A DNA stretch of 9,699 nt from Patescibacteria group bacterium UBA3527 (GTDB taxonomy: Bacteria > Patescibacteriota > Minisyncoccia > Phycocordibacterales > UBA918), in the NCBI GenBank assembly GCA_002377025.1, contig DFPA01000055.1, positions 1 through 9,699 on the forward strand, in the 5' to 3' direction. Each line of letters begins with the position of its first letter. Position 1 is the first letter of the stretch. Shown piece by piece: positions 1 through 5,212 of this stretch. Under the pieces are notes generated by a model. That model did not search any database and was not told the DNA's origin. It worked only from the letters and a program-made list of their open reading frames with translations. The position numbers and the translations under genes were made by a program.

Positions 1-34
1 ATCTCATGAGCTAGCTCATGAGATTCCTCATGAG
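1..34. repeat. CTCATGAG palindrome array
   Basis: Bases 1-24 are a perfect 24-bp palindrome. Within and beyond it the 8-bp palindrome CTCATGAG occurs three times, at 3-10, 15-22 and 27-34, with an exact 12-bp period. Another copy, with the same AAG after it, lies at 1879-1886 upstream of rplK. This could be an operator array or a fold-back hairpin. Because it starts at base 1, it may continue outside the window or reflect a contig end. Function unknown. Confidence 0.6.
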
Positions 35-78
35 AAGATCACCTACCGCCACGTCACATACTACCGTAAAAAGTAACG

Positions 79-106
79 AAGCGGCCCCTCGGGGCCGCTT
101 TCTTTT
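79..106. terminator. GC-rich hairpin terminator (possibly bidirectional)
   Basis: Arms 79-88 (AAGCGGCCCC) and 91-100 (GGGGCCGCTT) pair perfectly. On the plus strand a T-rich run (TTTCTTTT) follows at once. On the minus strand a looser U-rich stretch with TTTTT follows. It starts 9 bases after the stop codon of the minus-strand gene at 115-558 and probably ends that transcript. The better T-tract is on the plus side, so it may also end a plus-strand gene left of the window. Confidence 0.7.
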
Positions 107-114
107 CGTGGCAT

Positions 115-558
115 TTATTCAGGAGCGCCTACTCCTTCCAAGAACGCGGAACGGAACGCATCTACCAATCGAACGATGTCCGCAGCCGATTCGTACCGAA
201 GAAGTGGTTGATTGAGCTGTTCCAACATGCCCGTCACCATGCGAGTCACCTTCTGCCCTTCACGAGCAAAGATCATCATGGGCTTCATGGTGTGGTACCG
301 CTGCATGATCTCCATGCCGAGTCCAATGGACGGATGCTCGACAATGAAGACGCAGAGGTTGGCCTTGGTGGTGCAGGCGATGTCATGTTTGAAGACATCA
401 ACTGCCGTTCCTCCTTGAAGACCGATGAAGTCGAGCATCTCGACGTTGTCGAGTACTCTTAGAGCGCTCTTCACCTCGTCTTGAAAGGTTGTCCGGAATT
501 CCTCCGGAGCTTCGGTCAGGGCCATGCCGACGTAGATTTGAAATGTGCTACTGCTCAT
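115..558 (-). CDS. DNPH1 / nucleoside 2-deoxyribosyltransferase-like protein
   Basis: A 147-residue soluble protein with the look of the nucleoside 2-deoxyribosyltransferase superfamily, closest in pattern to the DNPH1 (Rcl) type of deoxynucleoside 5'-monophosphate N-glycosidase. Visible landmarks are IYVG near the N-terminus (Tyr9), HPSIGLGMEI at 75-84, where Ser77 and Glu83 match the phosphate-binding Ser and catalytic Glu of the family motif PSLGVGYEL, a KPMMIF strand at 92-97 and REGQKVTRMVTG at 99-110. The Asp that usually precedes the motif strand appears to be Asn67, so activity is uncertain. The ATG is well supported: AAGGAGGT lies four bases upstream, one of the best ribosome binding sites in the window. 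It stands alone, with its own candidate promoter and terminators on both sides. The substrate cannot be told from sequence. It could be a nucleotide hydrolase, a salvage enzyme or a nucleotide-binding relative without catalysis. Confidence 0.75.
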   Translation of the reverse strand: MSSSTFQIYVGMALTEAPEEFRTTFQDEVKSALRVLDNVEMLDFIGLQGGTAVDVFKHDIACTTKANLCVFIVEHPSIGLGMEIMQRYHTMKPMMIFAREGQKVTRMVTGMLEQLNQPLLRYESAADIVRLVDAFRSAFLEGVGAPE

Positions 559-584
559 GTTTACCTCCTTTCGCAGTCGCTGCT

Positions 585-613
585 ACTAAACACTATTTTT
601 TATGGTATGTAAA
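585..613 (-). promoter_or_regulatory. candidate promoter of the DNPH1-like gene
   Basis: On the minus strand TTTACA (608-613) and TTTAGT (585-590) are separated by exactly 17 bases, giving a sigma70-like promoter with a leader of about 20 bases before the ATG at 558. The -35 hexamer is the same as in the tRNA-His promoter of this window. The -35 end abuts the upstream hairpin. Similarity to consensus is the only evidence. Confidence 0.4.
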
Positions 614-645
614 CAACGAACGACCCCCGAAGGGGTCGTTTACAT
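607..645 (-). terminator. UUCG-capped hairpin terminator after the Nudix gene
   Basis: Arms 619-627 and 632-640 form nine perfect pairs. Read on the minus strand the loop is TTCG closed by C-G, the extra-stable UUCG tetraloop, followed by the U-rich GTTCGTTGTTTA. It lies about 20 bases after the Nudix stop codon. A second, overlapping inverted repeat (ATGTAAAC 607-614 with GTTTACAT 638-645) offers an alternative pairing. Confidence 0.7.
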
Positions 646-659
646 GTCGCTCAGATTCG

Positions 660-1172
660 TCAAGCCCAAGAGATGCCAACTCTTTGTAGGGCATTTACAA
701 GAATCTGCTGTCTCCTACTCTTCATAGGCAGAGCCATGAAAGACTCTCGATTGCCCACAAACTTGAAGGCGGTTATCTTCCCTTCTTCCAGTTTGAGTTT
801 CCGGTGCCGGCGTTTCAACCTCAGATGAACAACGTGCAGATGTTTGCAGTTCGCGAAGTCTTGAGACTTCATTTTGCCAGCAAACCCTTTGTCCGTAGCC
901 GAGCCGAGATACCGATAGCGTTCTTCAAAGTCCTCCGGGGTGAGACCTATTTCTTCCTTGATCTCCCTCCAGACCGCCTTTATGAGCGACTCGCCTTTAT
1001 GGATACCGCCTTTCACCGGCCCCCAGGATTTAGATTTCTCAGAATAGACTAGGAGTACTTTATCGCCCTTGGTGATAACGGCGACGGCCGTCGGACGAAA
1101 GTGCTTCTTCTTGGCGTCTTTCCTTGAGTGTGCACGTTGGGAGGATCGCCCAACGTTGATGTGCTTCAACAT
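660..1172 (-). CDS. Nudix hydrolase
   Basis: A 170-residue Nudix-fold pyrophosphohydrolase. The full Nudix box GX5EX7REUXEEXGU is intact (GGIHKGE, then REIKEEIGL, residues 55-77 from the ATG chosen here), so the magnesium-binding glutamates are present. The strand WGPVKGG just before it resembles the entry to the box in RppH and diadenosine-polyphosphate hydrolases, but substrate cannot be assigned. The first 25 residues and the region near 120-130 are very rich in Lys/Arg/His, which would suit RNA or another polyanionic ligand (inference). The frame opens earlier at a TTG (1190), but the ATG at 1172 is preferred because AAAGGGAG lies about six bases upstream. The gene follows the hairpin that ends the rplK transcript. 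A weak -10-like TATTTT (1205-1210) precedes it, so it is either independently transcribed or fed by readthrough. Confidence 0.9.
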   Translation of the reverse strand: MLKHINVGRSSQRAHSRKDAKKKHFRPTAVAVITKGDKVLLVYSEKSKSWGPVKGGIHKGESLIKAVWREIKEEIGLTPEDFEERYRYLGSATDKGFAGKMKSQDFANCKHLHVVHLRLKRRHRKLKLEEGKITAFKFVGNRESFMALPMKSRRQQILVNALQRVGISWA

Positions 1173-1225
1173 TGGTTTGCTCCCTTTCAACTTTAACCCA
1201 GCTCAAAATAACACAACTGAAAGAA

Positions 1226-1261
1226 AACAAAAACCTTTCGGTTAACCGAAAGGTTTTTGTT
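1226..1261. terminator. perfect-palindrome bidirectional terminator after rplK
   Basis: Bases 1226-1261 are a perfect 36-bp palindrome with core CGGTTAACCG and AAAAACC/GGTTTTT arms. On the minus strand the hairpin is followed by TTTTTGTTTTCTTT, a good intrinsic terminator. It ends the secE-nusG-rplK transcript after the structured element. The symmetry lets it act on both strands. Confidence 0.85.
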
Positions 1262-1276
1262 GTCCTTTATTTCTCC

Positions 1277-1402
1277 ATCAAGCTTCAAAATTGAATGAGA
1301 AGCGAGGAATCTAGCCGAAAATAATTCAAGTGGGACATTTTAGTCCAGCGAGAATTATTTTCAGCGTAATGACGAAGCTAATCGCCAGTTTTGAAGGTTG
1401 GT
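1277..1402 (-). repeat. structured palindromic element, copy A (3' of rplK)
   Basis: An imperfect palindrome that begins in the rplK stop codon. Outer stem: 1277-1293 with 1386-1402 (one mismatch, two wobbles). Inner stem: 1314-1327 with 1352-1365 (one C-A opposition that becomes a G-U pair in minus-strand RNA). Apical stem: GGAC 1333-1336 with GTCC 1343-1346, loop ATTTTA. Between outer and inner stems lies a large internal loop with the conserved strings AGCGAGGAATCTAG and CGTAATGACGAAGCTAAT. It is homologous to copy B at 1977-2099. No match to a known RNA or mobile family was recognised. Confidence 0.8.
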
Positions 1403-1827
1403 TATTCCTTGACGTGGACGCCCATTGAGCGACATGTCCCCTCGATAATCTTCATCGCCTGTTCGATGTCGTTGGCGTTTAAGTCAACCATTTTGGCTTC
1501 AGCAATTTCCTTGATCTGTGCTTTAGTGATATCACCACATTTAGACACTAAGTTTTTGCCGGAACCTTTAGGTTTACCAATTGCTTTCAAGATTAAACGT
1601 GAGGCCGGAGTGGTCTTACAAACAAAATCGAATGAACGATCATCGTATACGGTAATAACTACCGGCACCACTTCGCCCATGCGGTCTCTGGTTTGTTCGT
1701 TGAATTGATTCACAAACTCACCGATATTGATACCGGCTTGACCTAGTACCGGACCTAGTGGTGGAGCCGGTGTCGCCTTACCACCTTCAGCCTGGACCTT
1801 TACCTGATTGATTATTTCTTTTGCCAC
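1402..1827 (-). CDS. rplK: 50S ribosomal protein L11 (uL11)
   Basis: Full-length L11, 141 residues, the usual family size. It binds the GTPase-associated centre of 23S rRNA and supports elongation-factor function. The N-terminal domain shows the proline-rich segment ATPAPPLGPVLGQAGINI (18-35), which faces thiostrepton-type ligands. The C-terminal RNA-binding domain carries the KPKGSGKN stretch (85-92) and the closing helices to GVHVKE. The start codon is GTG (GTG GCA AAA), giving the standard MAKE start. Only a weak AAAG precedes it, so initiation probably does not depend on a strong ribosome binding site. It is third after secE and nusG. rplA, which usually follows, is absent: after rplK come the structured element, a terminator and an unrelated Nudix gene. 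Confidence 0.98.
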   Translation of the reverse strand: MAKEIINQVKVQAEGGKATPAPPLGPVLGQAGINIGEFVNQFNEQTRDRMGEVVPVVITVYDDRSFDFVCKTTPASRLILKAIGKPKGSGKNLVSKCGDITKAQIKEIAEAKMVDLNANDIEQAMKIIEGTCRSMGVHVKE

Positions 1828-1975
1828 AATACTTTAAGTTAATTGTTACAAGCTGCGTGTGAGTCCAAATCACACCAACTCATGAGAAGCTCCGCTATCC
1901 TACATAAAATTGTCTATTTTGACAATCTATTTAGCATTATCTCTTAAAATGAATGAACTCTGATTCTATCTCCGT
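1828..1975. other. rplK 5' leader with small hairpins
   Basis: This stretch between copy B and rplK holds no gene. Two short inverted repeats are visible: GTGTGA (1858-1863 region) with TCACAC (1870-1875 region), and ATTGTC with GACAAT near 1908-1925. The second is AT-rich and on the minus strand is followed by TTTTAT, so it could be a weak terminator or processing site before rplK. A CTCATGAG palindrome lies at 1879-1886. No convincing promoter for rplK was found, so co-transcription with nusG is the simpler reading. Confidence 0.4.
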
Positions 1976-1976
1976 A

Positions 1977-2099
1977 AAAACTTTCAAAATTGGATAAGTA
2001 GCGAGGAATCTAGTCAAAAATAATTCAAGTGGGACGTACTGGTCCAGCGAGAATTATTTTGACGTAATGACGAAGCTAATTGCCAATTTTGCAAGTTTT
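1977..2099 (-). repeat. structured palindromic element, copy B (3' of nusG)
   Basis: Second copy of the element, overlapping the nusG stop codon. Outer stem: 1977-1993 with 2083-2099 (one T-C mismatch). Inner stem: 2013-2026 with 2051-2063 (one bulged A). Apical stem: GGAC 2032-2035 with GTCC 2042-2045, loop GTACTG. Internal-loop strands and stem-flanking sequences are almost identical to copy A, whereas several stem pairs differ on both sides at once. Examples are C1279-G1400 versus A1978-T2098, C1283-G1396 versus T1982-A2094, and C1315-G1364 versus T2014-A2062. This suggests selection for folding as RNA or single-stranded DNA. Confidence 0.8.
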
Positions 2100-2643
2100 A
2101 AACTTTCTTGACTTGGAGGAAGTCGAGCTCAACGGGAGTCTCTCTCCCAAACATACTTACCAACACCTTAACTTTTCCGTTCTCTTCATCAACTTCTCCT
2201 ACCTTTCCTTCTAATTCTTTGAAAGGACCGTCGGCAATAACCACAAGGTCATCAATGGACAAATCCATTTTGTGCTTTGGAGTATCATCATTCATGCGAT
2301 TCATTAAAGCATTCAGTTCTGCTTCTGTTAAAGGTACCGGCTGAGTACCACTACCTACGAATCCCGTTACACGCGGAGTGTTACGAACCACGTACCACGA
2401 CTCATCGTCTACAATCATCTCAACCAGCACGTACCCTGGGTACACTTTTTCTTCCTCGACTACTCTCTTGCCTCCCTTTATACGAATCTTTTTTTCAGTG
2501 GGTACAACCACATCGAAAATCTTATCGTTCATACCAAGCGAATCGATACGTTGTCGAAGATTTCTAGCAACAGCGTTTTCATAGCCTGAGTAAGTATGAA
2601 TCGCGTACCATTCACGTGCTCCTGTTCCCTGTTGTTTGGCCAT
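2098..2643 (-). CDS. nusG: transcription termination/antitermination protein NusG
   Basis: NusG, 181 residues, near the usual bacterial length. It binds RNA polymerase to control pausing and termination and links it to Rho or the ribosome. The NGN domain covers about residues 11-118 and begins with WYAIHTYSGYE, followed by the family block YPGYVLVEM (68-76) and the VTGFVG segment. The KOW domain fills the C-terminus from about 130, with DLVVIADGPFKELEGKVGEV and FGRETPVELDF. The ATG starts two bases after the secE stop, so translation is probably coupled, and no clear Shine-Dalgarno sequence is seen. The copy B palindrome follows its stop directly. Confidence 0.98.
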   Translation of the reverse strand: MAKQQGTGAREWYAIHTYSGYENAVARNLRQRIDSLGMNDKIFDVVVPTEKKIRIKGGKRVVEEEKVYPGYVLVEMIVDDESWYVVRNTPRVTGFVGSGTQPVPLTEAELNALMNRMNDDTPKHKMDLSIDDLVVIADGPFKELEGKVGEVDEENGKVKVLVSMFGRETPVELDFLQVKKV

Positions 2644-2645
2644 AC

Positions 2646-2825
2646 TTAAATAGTTAGGTTTAGAAGATTGGTAAATACATAGTCAAAGGCTGCTATAAAT
2701 AGCGCTACGAGAGTAGATACTCCTATAACAAGCGCTGTATAGATGATTGCTTGCTTGGTTGAGGGCCACTTCACGTGCTTTAATTCGCCGGCCACATCCT
2801 TGAGATACTTAATAAATCTGTTCAT
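2646..2825 (-). CDS. secE: preprotein translocase subunit SecE
   Basis: Short single-span SecE, 59 residues from the ATG, the essential clamp of the SecYEG channel in the cytoplasmic membrane. It shows the amphipathic helix with the family signature ELKHVKWPS (14-22), followed by one hydrophobic segment (about 26-52). The single-membrane-span form is usual outside the enterobacteria. The frame extends upstream to a GTG at 2852, adding nine residues. The ATG is preferred because the helix normally starts about here and because a -10-like TATAAA at 2854-2859 would put the GTG upstream of the transcript start. Neither start has a good ribosome binding site. It is first in secE-nusG-rplK, the common bacterial order, but no tRNA-Trp precedes it. 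Confidence 0.93.
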   Translation of the reverse strand: MNRFIKYLKDVAGELKHVKWPSTKQAIIYTALVIGVSTLVALFIAAFDYVFTNLLNLTI

Positions 2826-2852
2826 GTTTAAATTAGTTACTTGACCAAACAC

Positions 2853-3004
2853 TTTTATAAATTCAATCCTTGCAAATCAGTGACAGAGGAAAGGATAGAT
2901 ACTAAAAGCACTCAGTTGAAAATACAGTTGCAGCGAGCTGCTCCTTATTTTTCTAAAAAAAGCCCTCTCGGGCCTCCTTAGATATAACAATACTCCTTTA
3001 TTTG
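2853..3004. other. intergenic region upstream of secE
   Basis: No gene is supported here. It holds the second intrinsic terminator described separately. The rest is AT-rich, with a GCAGC/GCTGC mini-hairpin near 2931-2942 and the TATAAA noted under secE. A convincing -35 element for secE could not be placed, so the promoter of this operon is unassigned. Confidence 0.3.
2955..2975 (-). terminator. intrinsic terminator upstream of secE
   Basis: On the minus strand GCCC-GAGA-GGGC is followed directly by seven U residues (A run at 2955-2961), a textbook Rho-independent terminator. It is about 30 bases after the hairpin that already ends the SIMPL operon. It may be a backup terminator, or an attenuator if a promoter lies between the two hairpins. 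Confidence 0.75.
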
Positions 3005-3045
3005 AAAATGTAAAGAGGCGACAATAAGCCACCTCTTTACATTTT
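3005..3045. terminator. 14-bp hairpin terminator of the nrd operon
   Basis: Arms 3005-3018 (AAAATGTAAAGAGG) and 3032-3045 pair perfectly around a 13-base loop. The arms' own A/T ends supply a U-rich tail in both directions. It lies 17 bases after the stop of the SIMPL gene and closes the five-gene operon. Confidence 0.8.
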
Positions 3046-3062
3046 TGCATATTGCACATTGT

Positions 3063-3851
3063 CTACTTCAATTCATATATGATATTCACGCTGGCGCGCA
3101 CCGTATCATCTCCCACCGGAATCTCCGGTACAACTTTAGCCACCGTAGCGTCCAGGCTATATGACTCTGTATAAGCGTATGGCTCATAACCGTAACCATC
3201 ATCTTCGTAGAAGGACATAATCTTTCCTAGCCTCATCCCCAGACTCTCCGCCAAACGCTCGGCCTTCTCTCGCGCATCTTTGATAGCAGCCGCCTTGGCA
3301 TCACTTTCCAAACTGGCCGGATCGTCAATGCTGAAACTGGGTCTACTGATATTGGTAGCGCCACGTTCACCCACTCCGGCAATGAGCATACCCACTTTGT
3401 CTAAATCACGAACCTTTACATTTATACTCTGATAGACCGCATAACCATCTTGTACACGCTCGGTAGGCGGGCAACGAAATTCATTACAAACCACCTTTTC
3501 GTATGAATAGGTCGGGTTCAGGTTATAGTTGCCGGTATCTATATCTCCTTCGGCGACTCCGTTTTCTTCAAGATAGGCAACAATTTCATTCACAACTTCC
3601 GCATTTTCCGATTGTGCGATTGTTGCATCCGTGGCTTCAGTGTTTACACTAAAAGAAAAATTGCCAATGTCTGGCTTAGCTGTCACCTCGCCTTCACCGG
3701 ATACACTCACTGTCACCGGACCATTAACACTGTAGCTGGCTTGCTTAAGAGTCAGATAGGTGTACGCACCCAGAGCCAGCGCGAGCATCACAAGCACCAA
3801 ACTCACCAGCTTTTTTATATTGGTATTTTGCCAAAGGGATTCATTGTCCAT
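3063..3851 (-). CDS. SIMPL-domain (DUF541, YggE-like) membrane-anchored protein
   Basis: A 262-residue protein with one N-terminal membrane segment (about 14-34, after KK) and a SIMPL/DUF541 domain outside. The domain starts with the family hallmark VSVSGEGEVTAKPDIGNFSFSV (about 48-69) and ends with the repeat-like strand VRASVNIIYELK. The middle helix (about 180-206, ESDAKAAAIKDAREKAERLAESLGM) is the family's long Ala/Lys-rich helix with the ARxxAexLA pattern. Cys122 and Cys127 sit in a short insertion and could form a disulfide. YggE relatives are linked to oxidative stress and ring-like assemblies, but the molecular role is unknown. It starts 28 bases after the protease gene and is last in the operon. 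It lacks a clear ribosome binding site. Function in nucleotide metabolism is not implied by position alone. Confidence 0.92.
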   Translation of the reverse strand: MDNESLWQNTNIKKLVSLVLVMLALALGAYTYLTLKQASYSVNGPVTVSVSGEGEVTAKPDIGNFSFSVNTEATDATIAQSENAEVVNEIVAYLEENGVAEGDIDTGNYNLNPTYSYEKVVCNEFRCPPTERVQDGYAVYQSINVKVRDLDKVGMLIAGVGERGATNISRPSFSIDDPASLESDAKAAAIKDAREKAERLAESLGMRLGKIMSFYEDDGYGYEPYAYTESYSLDATVAKVVPEIPVGDDTVRASVNIIYELK

Positions 3852-3879
3852 AAATTTGTTTCAAAGTTAATAATATCAA

Positions 3880-4806
3880 TTATATCCAACTAACCAGTCT
3901 GTACCACCACTCCCTATTAGCAACACACACCTGATTAAACTCGCGCAAATCCTCCTCGGATAAAGTAGGTTGTAGCGGCTGCTCACCAATTAGGTAATAC
4001 ATGATTGAGCGATCATTCTCCACATGTTCAAGTGAAAGGGCGTGCCCGAGCTCATGAGCCAGCACTGTACGCAACTCCCAGTTATTTACAAACGAGTAAA
4101 TATTAATGACATCTGCCTGATAGTCTCCTTGCGTGAACTCCTCTGATTCGCTGTAGATGTTGTTGTACTTTTCTACGTTGTCATTATAGATCTCAATGAG
4201 CTTATTTCCCTTATCACTCAGTGAATTAAGCTTTTTTGCCAAGATATTGAGTTTTTCGGAATCTTCATTGAGTTCGTCCGCCTCTTGATCAAGCTCCTCT
4301 CTCTCAGCCTCCAATTCTTCATACACATCAGGTGGTGCCCCCCCTTCACGATTGTATTTATCTACGATTTCCGCATATGCTTCTTGCGCCTTCTGGTAGG
4401 CTGCCAGACGGATATTGTATGCGTCTAAGAGAGTGTTGTACTGTCCCAAGAGTTTGTTGTACGTATCTTGAAAAGATTCATTGGCTTCTTCCGATTCAGA
4501 AAGTTGGTCACGAAAACTCTCTTCCGCCACGGCATTTTGTTGGCGCTCATCGTAAATAAAGTTGATGGTTAAGGCGGCCGTTTCATCGTACTGAAACAAA
4601 TCGACACCAGTCGCTGACTCCCATATTTCCACCGCCTCATCTACTGCTTCTCTGGCTTCCTCTCTACTTATATTGAATTGTTCATCTATCACTCCCAGTC
4701 GATAACCGATTGGTATGTCGCAGGGTATCCTGGCTAAATCCAACCAAAAAACTGTCCCTATCAAGAGCGCGAGTAACAACAAAATTCGTAACGATCCTCG
4801 AATCAT
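3880..4806 (-). CDS. matrixin-like zinc metalloprotease with coiled-coil insertion
   Basis: A 308-residue protein anchored by an N-terminal hydrophobic segment (about 7-22), with its bulk probably outside the membrane. The zinc site is complete: HELGHALSLEH at 251-261 gives His251, Glu252, His255 and His261, and SIMYY (267-271) is the Met-turn, as in M10/matrixin metzincins. Residues 47-86 (the ISREEAREAVDEAVEIW helix and the ALTINFIYDE strand) look like the N-terminal half of a matrixin catalytic domain. Between this and the zinc helix, residues about 93-222 form a long, highly charged heptad-like coiled coil, so the helix bundle seems inserted inside the catalytic domain. Cys29 and Cys294 could pair. 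The gene starts 19 bases after the flavin-type gene, with only a weak AGAAGA upstream. Substrate unknown; cell-surface protein processing is inferred. Confidence 0.9.
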   Translation of the reverse strand: MIRGSLRILLLLALLIGTVFWLDLARIPCDIPIGYRLGVIDEQFNISREEAREAVDEAVEIWESATGVDLFQYDETAALTINFIYDERQQNAVAEESFRDQLSESEEANESFQDTYNKLLGQYNTLLDAYNIRLAAYQKAQEAYAEIVDKYNREGGAPPDVYEELEAEREELDQEADELNEDSEKLNILAKKLNSLSDKGNKLIEIYNDNVEKYNNIYSESEEFTQGDYQADVINIYSFVNNWELRTVLAHELGHALSLEHVENDRSIMYYLIGEQPLQPTLSEEDLREFNQVCVANREWWYRLVSWI

Positions 4807-4825
4807 TCTTCTATGATAACAGACT

Positions 4826-5212
4826 CTAGGCTAACTTAGCGCCTGTACCACCAGGAGTTACATCGTAGACTTCCTCCGGTGTGACTTTGAGAATTCCACG
4901 CAGAATTCTATCCGGGTACTCAGCTGTTGCCGCTTCTTCTATTTTTGCAAATAGATCACCCGACGATAAATATTCCACACTTCCCTTCACCTGCACCCCA
5001 CCATTACCACTCCACGCACAAAAAGCCATCTTCCCGCTTTCCTTCACATTATCTACTGTCTTATTCATAAAAAAGTCACAGAAAATGATTGCCTCTCCTT
5101 CGAGATACACAACCGATACCGGTACAACATTAAGGCCCTCGCTACCAAAGGTAGCGAGGGCCTTATGCTCAGCATTTTGAATTTGTTCTTTTATACGATC
5201 ACTTAGTATCAT
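4826..5212 (-). CDS. pyridoxamine 5'-phosphate oxidase-family (FMN-binding split barrel) protein
   Basis: A 128-residue single-domain protein of the putative PNPOx/flavin-reductase split-barrel family. The order of strands is clear: HKALATFGSEGLNVVPVSVVYLEGEAIIFCDFF (16-48), the helix NKTVDNVKESGKMAF (50-64), where the family contacts the flavin phosphate, then the strand GVQVKGSVEYL (72-82). It is the length of the small general-stress-type members and too short for true PdxH. Whether it binds FMN, F420 or heme cannot be read from sequence. Its ATG overlaps the nrdA stop (ATGA, four bases), which implies translational coupling to ribonucleotide reductase, so a redox role beside NrdA is possible but unproven. 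Stop is TAG. Confidence 0.88.
   Translation of the reverse strand: MILSDRIKEQIQNAEHKALATFGSEGLNVVPVSVVYLEGEAIIFCDFFMNKTVDNVKESGKMAFCAWSGNGGVQVKGSVEYLSSGDLFAKIEEAATAEYPDRILRGILKVTPEEVYDVTPGGTGAKLA

Noticed and set aside
1361..1390. Resemblance of GCGTAATGACGAAGCT in the repeat to the L11-binding 23S rRNA string GCGUAAUAGCU
   Set aside because: The similarity is on the plus strand, whereas the operon is transcribed from the minus strand, and it needs a five-base insertion. Probably chance.
1277..2099. Integron attC sites, suggested by gene-then-palindrome order
   Set aside because: The RYYYAAC/GTTRRRY core boxes of attC are not present and the genes are core housekeeping genes in their usual order.
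2877..3059. 60-codon minus-strand frame between the SIMPL gene and secE
   Set aside because: It reads through both terminator hairpins and its composition is not protein-like.
4048..4060. Another CTCATGAG inside the protease gene
   Set aside because: It lies in the codons for the HEL part of the zinc motif, so it is explained by coding.
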